Notes: generated by a model not told the origin, from the letters alone. A DNA stretch of 64,000 nucleotides from Yoonia sp. (GCA_023955335.1 JAGSGF010000014.1:1-64000), one strand, 5' to 3'. Positions 1 to 9,801 are shown, counted from the first letter of the stretch. Numbers and translations are program-made.

Positions 1-44
1 CGCGGCCCCTGGCGCACCGTCTCCCGTATCTGGCATGCGACCCA

Positions 45-920
45 TCAGCCGTCCGGGCGGCTGACCCTGCGCGCACGAAGCAGTGTGAACAGTCCTGCGG
101 CCACAACGATGCAGGCTCCAATGGCCACGTTGGTTTCCAGCTTTTCCCCAAAGACGCTGATCCCGATAGATGTGGCGAATACCAATTGCAGATAGGCAAA
201 TGGCTGCACAGCAGAGGCCTCGGCTACTTCGTAGGTTTTGATTAAAAGAAAATGTCCCGTCACCCCTGTGATGCAAAGCGCACCCATCCAGATCCAGTCG
301 GTCCCGATCATCGGTTCCCAGAACCAAACGCCGACGCAAGTCATGCCGACGGCCCCAACAACGCCCGTCCAGAAAAATGATGTCGCCGCTTTGTCGCGCC
401 GCGCCGCATAGCGCGTGAGCAAGCCGTAGATGGCAAACAAGATAGCCGACGTCAGGGGGATAATTGCAAAGGGTGAAAATACGCCCGCGCCCGGTTGCAA
501 AATGACAAGCACGCCGACAAAGCCAATCCCGATGGCTGTCCAGCGTCGCCAACCGACGGTTTCACCCAAAATTGGCCCCGACAGTGCCGCCACTAACAGC
601 GGATAACTCGCAAAGATCGCGTGGCTTTCAACCAACCCCAGTTTCACGAATGCAAAAACCATCACGCAAATCTCGGTCGCGAGTAACAGTCCCCGCGTGA
701 TTTGCAGGATCGGTTGACTGGTGGCTGCTGCAACACGGATCGACCCTTCGGTGCGGGCGGCGATTGCGATCACAAAGGCGGCAAAGAACCAATACCGGAT
801 CATCACGATCATCAGCACGTTGTATTCAGAGGCCAGATGCCGCGAGATCCCGTCTTGGATGGCGAAAACAAACGATGTCGCACACATAAGCCAGATACCA
901 AGCCGGATGTTATTCTGCAC
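45..920 (-). CDS. DMT/EamA-family transporter
   Basis: Full-length ORF (GTG start), about 10 hydrophobic segments, EamA-like repeats. Confidence 0.85.
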   Translation of the reverse strand: MQNNIRLGIWLMCATSFVFAIQDGISRHLASEYNVLMIVMIRYWFFAAFVIAIAARTEGSIRVAAATSQPILQITRGLLLATEICVMVFAFVKLGLVESHAIFASYPLLVAALSGPILGETVGWRRWTAIGIGFVGVLVILQPGAGVFSPFAIIPLTSAILFAIYGLLTRYAARRDKAATSFFWTGVVGAVGMTCVGVWFWEPMIGTDWIWMGALCITGVTGHFLLIKTYEVAEASAVQPFAYLQLVFATSIGISVFGEKLETNVAIGACIVVAAGLFTLLRARRVSRPDG

Positions 921-1602
921 CGCGTAACCTCGCCACTGTCATATGCCACTTGCGCCCAAAGCCAGGCACGCGCTTTACGTCAAAGCCTGCGGCATCCAGT
1001 GACTTTCGCACATGTCCCGCCGCTGAATAGGTGGCTGCGGTCCCGAGGGGGCCTGTATGTTTTGCGACCTGAGCAAGCAAGGCCGGTTCCCATAGAGCAG
1101 GGTTCTTATCCGGTGAAAACCCGTCGAGATACCATGCATCTGCCGCCCCGTTCCAGTCACGCAAGGTCTGGCGTGCGTCCCCAATAATGACGTCAAGGGT
1201 TACGCCATCTGCCAATACGACCACACCCGCATCCGGGTGCCACTTGTCCAAAAGAACTTTGGCCAGATGTGACAGCTGCGGGAATGCGATCAGCGCTGCC
1301 TGCATGTCGGATTTTGCCATGGGGTAGGCCTCGAACGACGTAAATCGCAGGTGCCCTTTGGTCCCCGCTTTGATCCACGCATCCCAGGTCACCAAAAAGT
1401 TCAGGCCAGTCCCAAACCCCAGTTCGCCAATGTGAAAATCGCCGCCAAACCGGTCCGGCAGATCGTTCCCTGCAAGGAACACATACTGCGTTTCGGCAAG
1501 CCCGTCTTTCAGCGAATAATACGGGTCGTCGAACTGCTCAGACACAGGCACGCGGCCCGCGTCGGTGTCTTGCCATGTCAGGGATGCCGTCTGGTTGATC
1601 AT
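910..1602 (-). CDS. mnmD: MnmD-like tRNA (5-methylaminomethyl-2-thiouridine) methyltransferase (DUF752); start trimmed to MINQTASLTW
   Basis: Motifs GELGFGTGLNFL, DAWYLDGFSPDKNPALW, AAGHVRKSLDAAGF typical of the MnmC1/MnmD domain. Confidence 0.85.
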   Translation of the reverse strand: MINQTASLTWQDTDAGRVPVSEQFDDPYYSLKDGLAETQYVFLAGNDLPDRFGGDFHIGELGFGTGLNFLVTWDAWIKAGTKGHLRFTSFEAYPMAKSDMQAALIAFPQLSHLAKVLLDKWHPDAGVVVLADGVTLDVIIGDARQTLRDWNGAADAWYLDGFSPDKNPALWEPALLAQVAKHTGPLGTAATYSAAGHVRKSLDAAGFDVKRVPGFGRKWHMTVARLRGAE

Positions 1603-1650
1603 TGCGCGATGCCTTATGCAGGCCCCATCCATAGGGCGGAAGGAACGGAT

Positions 1651-2688
1651 ATGGCAATGGCTCATGTAACAGTGATGGGTGCAGGCGTTTTTGGCCTGTC
1701 GGTCGCCTATGCGTGTTTGCTGCGCGGGGCAAAGGTTCAAGTGATTGATCCGGCGGGCGTTGGTACTGGCGCCAGTGGCGGGATCATTGGCGCGCTTGCC
1801 CCGCATGTGCCTGAACAATGGAACGCGAAAAAGGCGTTTCAATTGGACAGTTTGTTGATGCAAGCTGCGTTCTGGGAGCAGGTTGGCGCGCAATCTGGAA
1901 TGCCTACGGGGTATGCCCGTCATGGCAGGCTTCAACCGCTGGCAGATTCTGCGGCTATCGATCTGGCCCAAACCCGTGCGCAGGGTGCACGTTCGCTTTG
2001 GCAGGGGCAGGCCACTTGGGATGTGATCCCCGCACCAACCGCTGATTGGGCGCCGCCAAGCCCAAGCGGAAAGGTCGTGTTTGATACATTGTCGGCCCTG
2101 ATCCACCCGCGTCAAGCAACGCTGGCGTTAGCGGCTGCCGTGGCATCCCTCGGCGGCCTGATTGACACCAAGGGCGTGCCGCAAGGCAAAGTTGTTTGGG
2201 CAACCGGTTGGGCAGGATTGGACGATATGACCGCACAGCACCACCGGTTGGTTGGCAGTGGCATCAAAGGGCAGGGTGCATTGTTGGATTTTGATGCCCG
2301 CGGGTTGCCACAGCTATACGCTGATACGCTGCATATCATCCCACATAACAACGGAACGGTAGCCGTTGGGGGCACGACCGAACGAGAGTTTGATGATCCC
2401 ACAGGCACAGACGCGCAACTGGAAGATATCATCGCCCGCGCCCACCGTGCCGTGCCGATTTTGGCGAATGCGCCGATCATTAAACGCTGGGCTGGTGTGC
2501 GCCCGCGCAGTCGATCACGCGCCCCGATGCTGGGAGTACACCCGTTTATCAAAGATGCATTTGTGGCGAATGGCGGGTTCAAAATCGGCTTTGGAATGGC
2601 CCCTAAAGCGGGCGAAGTCATGGCCGATCTGATTTTGGATGACCGCGACACCATACCGGATGATTTCATGCCGGACCGCAGCCTGTAG
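1651..2688 (+). CDS. FAD-dependent oxidoreductase (DAO family, MnmC2-like); start trimmed to MAMAHVTVMGAG
   Basis: GAGVFGLSVAYACLLRGAKVQVID Rossmann motif; adjacent and divergent to mnmD. Confidence 0.8.
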   Translation: MAMAHVTVMGAGVFGLSVAYACLLRGAKVQVIDPAGVGTGASGGIIGALAPHVPEQWNAKKAFQLDSLLMQAAFWEQVGAQSGMPTGYARHGRLQPLADSAAIDLAQTRAQGARSLWQGQATWDVIPAPTADWAPPSPSGKVVFDTLSALIHPRQATLALAAAVASLGGLIDTKGVPQGKVVWATGWAGLDDMTAQHHRLVGSGIKGQGALLDFDARGLPQLYADTLHIIPHNNGTVAVGGTTEREFDDPTGTDAQLEDIIARAHRAVPILANAPIIKRWAGVRPRSRSRAPMLGVHPFIKDAFVANGGFKIGFGMAPKAGEVMADLILDDRDTIPDDFMPDRSL

Positions 2689-2689
2689 C

Positions 2690-3484
2690 CTAGGTCGCCT
2701 CTGCCGCCATGCATTGGCGTCCATCAGGGCCACGAACCCATGCGCGCCCGTCTTTCCAGCATAACGTCGCAGTCTCGTGATGCATCAGCGGCGATGTCGC
2801 GCGGTACGAAAAGGCCTCAAGTTGGCCCAGCTGGCGTTGCGCCAGCCCCATCAGAAGATGCGCCAAAAGCGGGCCGTGCACGACCAAGCCGCCGTAACCT
2901 TCGACCTCGCGGGCGTAGGTTTCATCATAATGAATACGGTGCCCGTTGAACGTGAGCGCGGAATAGCGAAACAGCAGTGTGCTATCAAAGGTCACATGCT
3001 CTGCGACGCTCTCGTCGGTGCTGGCCATTGGCGGTGGCGGGGTGCTTGCGGGGGTTGGTTCACGGTACACCAGTTCTTGCCATTCGGTGAGCGCAAGTGT
3101 TTGCCGTTGCCGGATGTCATGACGCATGCGCACAAATGCGAGCGGGCCGCTGCGCCCGTCTTTGCGGGTCACGCCTTCCATGGTAGATGTTTTATCGGCG
3201 CGGATGCCGGCCAGAAGGGGACGGTGGAACACCAGTTTTCCTGCCGCCCACATGCGCCGCGCGCGTCCCATGTCGGGGATGAATTGTCCGGTCGCAGGAT
3301 GCCCGTCTTCACCGAGTACATCTGGCGTTTGCGGATCCCAAAAGTAGATATGATGCGCAAAGGGCGGCAATGCATCGCCCATCGCAATCGAAGGAGCCTT
3401 TCCCAGCGCGGCCTGAAGCGCTTGTGCTCGTGCGACATCCATCGTGTCGCTTTGCGTGTGCATACGGGGAGGCTGGTCAATCAT
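2690..3484 (-). CDS. MaoC/hot-dog-fold dehydratase (mesaconyl-/itaconyl-CoA hydratase-like, HTD2 type)
   Basis: RYSALTFNGHRIHYDETYAREVEGYGGLVVHGPLLA motif; start trimmed to MIDQPPRM. Confidence 0.7.
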   Translation of the reverse strand: MIDQPPRMHTQSDTMDVARAQALQAALGKAPSIAMGDALPPFAHHIYFWDPQTPDVLGEDGHPATGQFIPDMGRARRMWAAGKLVFHRPLLAGIRADKTSTMEGVTRKDGRSGPLAFVRMRHDIRQRQTLALTEWQELVYREPTPASTPPPPMASTDESVAEHVTFDSTLLFRYSALTFNGHRIHYDETYAREVEGYGGLVVHGPLLAHLLMGLAQRQLGQLEAFSYRATSPLMHHETATLCWKDGRAWVRGPDGRQCMAAEAT

Positions 3485-3623
3485 AGCAGGACGGTATCCG
3501 AAAAGACGGGGCGCGCAAATGCGCTGTGTTTTGCATCTTGCAAAAATACTCACTGTGCGGTTGCCAGTCGGCATGGTCTGACACATGCTGTGTCCAGATT
3601 TGGCAGACCAAGGGCAGACAGAC

Positions 3624-5273
3624 ATGCAGCGGCACGGCGGAAAAATCCTAAGCGATCATTTGCAGGCATTGGGTGTGGAACGTGTATTTTCCGTTCCCGG
3701 AGAAAGTTTTCTTGCCGCCCTTGACGGGCTTTACGACAGCGGCATCCCGAACATCGTGTGTCGCCAAGAAGGTGGCGCTGCGATGATGGCGGAGGCCTAT
3801 GGCAAAATGACGGGCAGGCCCGGTGTCTGCTTTGTCACACGCGGACCGGGGGCTACGAACGCGAGCGCGGGCGTGCATATCGCCCAGCAGGACAGCACGC
3901 CAATGGTGCTGTTTGTCGGCCAGATCGACAATCGCTTTACAGACCGTGAAACATTTCAAGAGGTCGATTACCGTGCGATGTTTGGTGGCGTCGCCAAATG
4001 GGTGGCCCAGATCGACCATACTGACCGCATTGCCGAATATGTCACCCGTGCATTTCAGGTAGCTACGTCCGGCCGTCCGGGACCGGTGGTTTTGGCTTTG
4101 CCGGAAAATATGCTGAGCGCTGTGTCTGAGGCGCCTGACCGCCCCGATTTGCCGGATATGAAGGCACCTGACCTCTCAGGTGTCGCGGCCGATATCTTGG
4201 CCGGTATAGCTGCCGCGGAACGCCCGTTGGTGATCGTCGGCGGCCCCCATTGGTCCGACAAAGCTGCTGCTGATTTGGCCGCCTTTGCTGAGGTGCAGGG
4301 GGTGCCCGTAGCGCTCGGGTTTCGCCGTCAGGATTACCTTGATAACCGCCACCGTTGTTATGCAGGTGACCTGAATGTGGGAATCAACCCGCGTCTTGCC
4401 GCGCGAATAAAGGCCGCTGATTTGTTGGTCGTCATCGGGTCCCGATTTGGGGATATCGAATCCCAAGGGTATACGAACCCTGATCCGACTGACGCGGTGC
4501 CAATGATCCACGTGCATGCGGATGCGGATGAAATTGGCACGGTGTATCCGGCACAAATGGGTGTCGTGACCGATGCGCCAGCGATGATCGCGGCCCTTGC
4601 CGCATTGCCGCCCTGCGATGCGGATTGGTCGTCATGGACCGCTGATGCGCGTGCTGACTATGATGCGTGGTTGGTTCCAGCTGTCAGCCCCGGAGAATTG
4701 AAGCAAGAGGACGTCATTGGTTGGCTGTCTGATAACCTGCCCGAGGATGCGATATTAACGAATGGTGCAGGTAATTATGCGGCGTGGCTGCATCGGTATT
4801 TTGTCTACAAACAATATGGCACCCAATTGGCCCCCACATCTGGGTCGATGGGCTATGGGTTTCCTGCTGCGATTTCCGCATCCTTGCATCACCCTGAAAA
4901 GGTTGTGGTCTGCTTAGCTGGTGACGGGTGTTTTCAGATGACCTGCAACGAGCTTTCGACCGCCGCCCAGCATGGTGCTGCGCCGATTGTTGTGGTCATG
5001 GACAATGGTCGCTACGGCACGATCCGGATGCATCAGGAAAAGACCTATCCGGGGCGCGTGTCCGGGACGGCTTTGGTGAACCCTGACTTTGCGGCTTTGG
5101 CCCGTGCATATGGAGGGCACGGCGAACACGTCACGCGGTCGCAAGACTTTGCTGACGCATTTGCGCGTGCCCGTGCGTCAGGCACATTTGCGGTCATTGC
5201 TTGCAAGGTGGATGACGAGGCGTTGTCGACGGGGGCCACATTGTCGGCTGTGCGCAAGGCGGCTGGCGGGTAA
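3624..5273 (+). CDS. Thiamine pyrophosphate-dependent enzyme, acetolactate synthase-like
   Basis: RQEGGAAMMAEAYGKMTGRPG N-terminus and ThDP motif GDGCFQMTCNELSTAAQHG..VVMDNGRYG. Confidence 0.85.
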   Translation: MQRHGGKILSDHLQALGVERVFSVPGESFLAALDGLYDSGIPNIVCRQEGGAAMMAEAYGKMTGRPGVCFVTRGPGATNASAGVHIAQQDSTPMVLFVGQIDNRFTDRETFQEVDYRAMFGGVAKWVAQIDHTDRIAEYVTRAFQVATSGRPGPVVLALPENMLSAVSEAPDRPDLPDMKAPDLSGVAADILAGIAAAERPLVIVGGPHWSDKAAADLAAFAEVQGVPVALGFRRQDYLDNRHRCYAGDLNVGINPRLAARIKAADLLVVIGSRFGDIESQGYTNPDPTDAVPMIHVHADADEIGTVYPAQMGVVTDAPAMIAALAALPPCDADWSSWTADARADYDAWLVPAVSPGELKQEDVIGWLSDNLPEDAILTNGAGNYAAWLHRYFVYKQYGTQLAPTSGSMGYGFPAAISASLHHPEKVVVCLAGDGCFQMTCNELSTAAQHGAAPIVVVMDNGRYGTIRMHQEKTYPGRVSGTALVNPDFAALARAYGGHGEHVTRSQDFADAFARARASGTFAVIACKVDDEALSTGATLSAVRKAAGG

Positions 5274-5897
5274 TTACACTGTGTCCCAACGGGTTGGTGT
5301 GTTTTCTTGCCAGTCTTTGCGGTGCAAAAGCGGCGTGTCGTCTTGGGTTTCGGCGATCCCGAGGCAAAGGTAAGCCGTGAGAGACCACGTGGCAGGTGCA
5401 TCTAATATCGCGCAGATATTGGCTGGGTTCACGATGGATACCCAGCCCATGCCGATGTTGTCAGCGCGCGCTGCCAGCCAAAGCGTATGGATCGCGGCGA
5501 CAGTCGAATAATCCAGCATTTCAGGCATCGTTTGTCGCCCCAACCCGTGCCCTGCGGCAGGCGCGTGATCGGTGAAGACGGCGAGATGTACAGGTGCGTC
5601 GTGCAGCCCTGCAAGCTTCAACTTCATATAGGTGTCGCGCTTTGCCCCGCTGTAGTTGCTGGCGGCTTTTGCGTTGGCATCCTCAAAATCAGCGATAACA
5701 GCGGCGCGTTTGTCCGGGCTTTGCACCTGCATAACCCGCCAAGGGCGCGCATTCCCGACAGAAGGCGCGAGGTCCATTGCTGCGCGCAAATGTGCCAGTC
5801 GGTCGTCTGCGATCGGGTCCGTTTTGAAATGCCGCACGTCGCGACGCCATTCAAGCACGTCTTGCAGCGCGTCACGGTGGGATTGGTCGAGCTTCAC
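5274..5897 (-). CDS. bluB: 5,6-dimethylbenzimidazole synthase BluB
   Basis: WRRDVRHFKTDPI, APSVGNARPWR, NIGMGWVSI; nitroreductase-like; cobalamin gene context; GTG start. Confidence 0.9.
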   Translation of the reverse strand: MKLDQSHRDALQDVLEWRRDVRHFKTDPIADDRLAHLRAAMDLAPSVGNARPWRVMQVQSPDKRAAVIADFEDANAKAASNYSGAKRDTYMKLKLAGLHDAPVHLAVFTDHAPAAGHGLGRQTMPEMLDYSTVAAIHTLWLAARADNIGMGWVSIVNPANICAILDAPATWSLTAYLCLGIAETQDDTPLLHRKDWQENTPTRWDTV

Positions 5898-6268
5898 GCA
5901 AGTGTCCAGTTAGCGGCTTGGCTTGGCAAAAATGCCTCGACTGCAGCAGTAGCGATCACGGCGGTGTCGCCTGTCGCCGGGTTGGCCACGTTTTGGCCGC
6001 CTTTGACAGCTTTGACTGTCGCCCGCCCACGTGGCAGCATAGAGGTCAGAGCATCGGTATCGAGCTTGTCAGGGTCTTGCACACCGACGGTCACCTGTAC
6101 GCGCATCGCGTCCGTTGGGATGTCGAGGGTTGCAAAGATTGGCAGGGTCGAATGCCGGAATGCGTCCTCAATGGCGCGGCGTGCGGCCTTTTGATAGTCC
6201 ATGCCGTGCAAGTCGTTGCCCATGCCCATCTCGATAATCATGCGCTGGTCTGTTTTAGGGTCAGTCAT
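5894..6268 (-). CDS. Lin0512 family protein (copy b)
   Basis: MIIEMGMGNDLHGMDYQKAARRAIEDAFRHSTLP; paralogous to the adjacent ORF. Confidence 0.75.
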   Translation of the reverse strand: MTDPKTDQRMIIEMGMGNDLHGMDYQKAARRAIEDAFRHSTLPIFATLDIPTDAMRVQVTVGVQDPDKLDTDALTSMLPRGRATVKAVKGGQNVANPATGDTAVIATAAVEAFLPSQAANWTLA

Positions 6269-6609
6269 GTGCGCTCCATGTCAAAGCTAACGTTGATGGC
6301 CGCGTTTGCGATCACGGTCGGGTTGCCATCGGGGCGTGGAATGTCGAGACCGCCGTGGGTAACCGTGACGTTTGGTTGCCCGTAGGGGAAGATTTCGAGC
6401 AGCTTGGACGTGTCCACCGCATCAGGGTTCTGCACCGCAATTTCCACATCGATGATCATCGCCTCTTTGGGAAACCCAAACAGTTCGGCCATGTTGATCG
6501 AATTGTGCCACAGCGCGTCTTGCAACGCGCGGTGGGCGGCTTGGGTATAGTCTTGGCGGCGCAGGCTGGTACCCATGCCAAATTCAGTCAGGACGCGGTG
6601 TTTGGGCAT
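6265..6609 (-). CDS. Lin0512 family protein (copy a)
   Basis: VLTEFGMGTSLRRQDYTQAAHRALQDALWHNSI; 4-bp ATGA overlap with copy b. Confidence 0.75.
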   Translation of the reverse strand: MPKHRVLTEFGMGTSLRRQDYTQAAHRALQDALWHNSINMAELFGFPKEAMIIDVEIAVQNPDAVDTSKLLEIFPYGQPNVTVTHGGLDIPRPDGNPTVIANAAINVSFDMERT

Positions 6610-6938
6610 TACAATATCCTAATGGTTTGTTCGATTGATGCTTGCGAAGAACGATCATTAAAGTCACCAATTGGCACACCGCAATCACTGTCATGCCGAA
6701 TTCTGATTACACCTCGCTTGCGGTCGTAACTAAATGCGTACTTCTTACCACTTAATGTGCTCAGGAAGGCGGTCGCATTTGGTCCGTCGTCTTTCGTAAC
6801 ACTTTTAAAGTGGGATCGGGCGCTACGCTCCTTCGCGACGAGTGAAACTGTTTTTCGGACATGAGGAGCATGATGCCCCGCGGCCCAATCGGCGAGCTGC
6901 GCATAGCTACCTATCTCTTGTGTTTGGGTTACTAACAT
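6609..6938 (-). CDS. Hypothetical protein between cobO and the Lin0512 pair
   Basis: ORF starting MLVTQTQEIGSYAQL; TAATG stop/start overlap with the downstream Lin0512 gene. Confidence 0.6.
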   Translation of the reverse strand: MLVTQTQEIGSYAQLADWAAGHHAPHVRKTVSLVAKERSARSHFKSVTKDDGPNATAFLSTLSGKKYAFSYDRKRGVIRIRHDSDCGVPIGDFNDRSSQASIEQTIRIL

Positions 6939-6948
6939 TTGTTTGCGC

Positions 6949-7572
6949 CTAAAACTCCACGCCAATCTGCGCCTTCACGCCGGACCGGAACGGATGCTTG
7001 ACCAGTTCCATTTCGGTTACGAGATCCGCGATTTCAATGAGGTCGACGTGTGCGTTCCGGCCTGTCAGGACCACATGGGTCATGTCGGGTTTTTGCGTGG
7101 CGAGGAATTCGACGACCTCGTTGATGTCCACGTAATCATAGCGGATCGCGATGTTGATCTCATCCAAGAGCACCATTTTGTTGCTCTCATCCAAGATCAA
7201 CTCCTTGGCCTTTGCCCATGCGGCTTGGGCCATTTCCGTGTCGCGGGATTTGTCTTGGGTTTCCCACGTGAAGCCCTCGCCCATGGTGTGAAACGCGCAT
7301 TCATCAGAGAATTTCGACAAGATCAGATCGCGTTCACCAGTGGACATGCCGCCCTTGATGAACTGGACCACTGCGCATTTCATATCGTGCGCGATGCACC
7401 GAAAGATCATGCCAAAGGCGGCGGAGGATTTGCCTTTGCCTTTGCCCGTGTGCACGATGATCAAGCCCTTCTTGTCGGTCTTGGTCGCCATAATTTTATC
7501 GCGGGCGGCTTTCTTCTTGGCCATTTTCATCGCGTGACGTTCGTCACCTGCGGTTGTGTTTTCATCGGTCAT
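6949..7572 (-). CDS. cobO: Cob(I)yrinic acid a,c-diamide adenosyltransferase
   Basis: GLIIVHTGKGKGKSSAAFGMIFR P-loop; VLLDEINIAIRYDYVD. Confidence 0.92.
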   Translation of the reverse strand: MTDENTTAGDERHAMKMAKKKAARDKIMATKTDKKGLIIVHTGKGKGKSSAAFGMIFRCIAHDMKCAVVQFIKGGMSTGERDLILSKFSDECAFHTMGEGFTWETQDKSRDTEMAQAAWAKAKELILDESNKMVLLDEINIAIRYDYVDINEVVEFLATQKPDMTHVVLTGRNAHVDLIEIADLVTEMELVKHPFRSGVKAQIGVEF

Positions 7573-7689
7573 GGTGCGGTATCCTTTGCGTTTGGTCTAA
7601 TCTGGAGGCAACGGGTCTGTCGTGCAATGCATAGTAACGCTTCATTAACCACTTTGACGCCCAATGCGGGTAATTCTTGGGAGTTTAAC

Positions 7690-8013
7690 ATGAAGAAAAT
7701 TGGCGCGATCGGCGTTTTACTATTGGCTTTGGCGGCCTGCAATACGCCGCCCTTAGGGTTTATGGGAACCGAGCCCACACGGGTAACGATTGATGACAGC
7801 GTGTTTGACGTCCGGATTAAGGATGGTCAGGCTCATGCGCTGCGCTTGAACAAAGAGTTTGCCCCGAATATTTCGTTTGTCGCAGGCCGCGCCGCCACCG
7901 CTATCACCCAAGTCAGCGGGTGCGCGATCGTATCAGGGAGTTTGGCCGGCGATCCGATATTCATCACCGCCGACCTTGATTGTGCGTCTACTGACTTGGA
8001 AACACCAACGTAA
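7690..8013 (+). CDS. Small predicted lipoprotein
   Basis: MKKIGAIGVLLLALAACN lipobox; start trimmed from the longer ORF 6943..8013. Confidence 0.65.
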   Translation: MKKIGAIGVLLLALAACNTPPLGFMGTEPTRVTIDDSVFDVRIKDGQAHALRLNKEFAPNISFVAGRAATAITQVSGCAIVSGSLAGDPIFITADLDCASTDLETPT

Positions 8014-8530
8014 TCGGGTTGTAGCCGAAATCATCTGTTTCATTGTCGCGACGGGCTTCGTTGACTGCGCCAATGATGATCGCCCCAAGGAGGCCTGTTC
8101 CAGCCGCTGATGCATTGCGTGACTGGTTTGTCAGGTTTACGGCGTTCATGGTCAGTGATTTTGTTCTTCTGTCTGGTGCGGTGCACATGACAAATAGTGC
8201 AGGGGAGTTAGGGCCATAGTCAGGCACCACAATATTCGCTGGCGTTTGGAAAGTGGCGGTGTAAAGACCGGAATCCAGTTGGCAAGTCGACCCGATGATT
8301 TCGCCAAATGACTGGTCTTTACGGGATCCATTCGTGCGCACTGCGACAGTTTCTTGTCCGCGGAAACGTGGCACTGGGTTACCTGCGGCACGGGCTGCGC
8401 CATAAACATCAATGCCGACAGCGCCGCGTGCATCCTTGGGGATTACCGCGATGGGTGGCTGCGTAATATCGGCAGTTTCACACCCTGCTAGAATTGTTGC
8501 TACCGCTGCAAGCGCCATAAATTTCTTCAT
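7988..8530 (-). CDS. Predicted lipoprotein, hypothetical
   Basis: MKKFMALAAVATILAGCETAD lipobox. Confidence 0.75.
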   Translation of the reverse strand: MKKFMALAAVATILAGCETADITQPPIAVIPKDARGAVGIDVYGAARAAGNPVPRFRGQETVAVRTNGSRKDQSFGEIIGSTCQLDSGLYTATFQTPANIVVPDYGPNSPALFVMCTAPDRRTKSLTMNAVNLTNQSRNASAAGTGLLGAIIIGAVNEARRDNETDDFGYNPITLVFPSQ

Positions 8531-8609
8531 AATTGTATCCCGTTTTGTCGCACAATATTAATGACTTAATTCCAAAGTTATTAATACTTGGATTACTTTT
8601 GCGGCAAAG

Positions 8610-9332
8610 TCACCCGCCAAGCAGCCACCGCGCGATTAAGGGTGCGATCAGGGCCGTTAGAAGCGCGTTGAGCCCCATGCCGACACCTGAAAATGCCCCT
8701 GCGGTTTCGTTGACCTGAAATGCACGTGCCGTCCCGATGCCATGACTGGCGACCCCGACCGCAAAACCGCGTGCCCGCCAGTCAGTGATCCCAAGCAGGT
8801 TCAACAGTGGTGTCGCGACGATCGCTCCTGTAATTCCGGTTGTGATGACGAAGACGGCCGTCAGGGACGGTGATCCGCCGATGGCCTCTGACACGCCAAG
8901 TGCGACGGGGGCGGTGGCTGATTTTGGGATGAGCGCCAGCAATATGTCGGTGTCCAACCCAAGTGCTGCGGCGATACCGACCGCGCTCAGCATGGCCGCG
9001 AGCGACCCCGCAACCAAGGCAGCGATCATTGGCAAAGCGGATTTTTTGATGTGGTTCAGGTTTGCGTAAAGCGGGATTGCTAAGGCTACGGTCGCAGGTC
9101 CAAGCATGAAATGCACAAACTGGGCACCCGCAAAGTATGTCCCATAGCTGGTCCCTGAAAGCTGAAGCAAAACTGCCAGGCAGGCCACAGTGATCAAGAC
9201 TGGATTGACGAATGGCTTGCGCCCTGATGCCTTAAAAAGTGCGTCGCCAACCCCGTATGCCGCAAGCGTCAGGGTGAGCCATAGCAACGGATCGGTGGAA
9301 AGGTAGGTCCAGATCTCGGCAAACTCAGTCAT
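8610..9332 (-). CDS. LrgB/CidB-family membrane protein
   Basis: SATAPVALGVSEAIGGSPSLTAVFVITTGI..RGFAVGVASHGIGTARA. Confidence 0.9.
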   Translation of the reverse strand: MTEFAEIWTYLSTDPLLWLTLTLAAYGVGDALFKASGRKPFVNPVLITVACLAVLLQLSGTSYGTYFAGAQFVHFMLGPATVALAIPLYANLNHIKKSALPMIAALVAGSLAAMLSAVGIAAALGLDTDILLALIPKSATAPVALGVSEAIGGSPSLTAVFVITTGITGAIVATPLLNLLGITDWRARGFAVGVASHGIGTARAFQVNETAGAFSGVGMGLNALLTALIAPLIARWLLGG

Positions 9333-9678
9333 GGCTGGTGGCCATCAATTTGCATAGCCCGACAAAGGTCAGCGCGCCGATCGAGATGGCCACAACCGTT
9401 GATCCAATGATCGCAACACCAAGGGCTGCACCGTCTGATCCAAATTTGTCCAAATGCCCCACCACGCCTACGCCTGCCGGAACGAACAAGAGCGAGAGGT
9501 GGCCCAACAATACAGTTGTGGTTGGCGTGATAGTTTGCGCCAATCGCGGCCACATCACGCAGCTTATAAATAACAGAGCCATGCCGATCACTGGTCCGGG
9601 CAAGGGCAGGTCCAAGCCACGCGATGTGACCTCGCCCAACAATTGAAACGCGAGGAGTGTTGCTAAGTGAATAATCAT
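9325..9678 (-). CDS. CidA/LrgA-family membrane protein
   Basis: LLGEVTSRGLDLPLPGPVIGMALLF..LFVPAGVGVVGHLD. Confidence 0.9.
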   Translation of the reverse strand: MIIHLATLLAFQLLGEVTSRGLDLPLPGPVIGMALLFISCVMWPRLAQTITPTTTVLLGHLSLLFVPAGVGVVGHLDKFGSDGAALGVAIIGSTVVAISIGALTFVGLCKLMATSHD

Positions 9679-9801
9679 AAACCCTAGCTTACGCGGGCGG
9701 GGCCGGTCTGCCCAGACTTATGGGCGACATCCGCCAATTTTCCCCGCGTTTTCTTGCATGCGTCAGTTTACTTGCACTTCATCAACACGAGGGTGCATGC
9801 C

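Noticed and set aside
2777-3724. 315-aa plus-strand ORF
   Set aside because: Antisense to the MaoC-like gene; Arg/Cys/His-rich with no recognisable domain.
8555-8600. Apparent palindrome ccaaagttattaatacttgg
   Set aside because: The arms do not pair beyond four bases; likely AT-rich promoter sequence.
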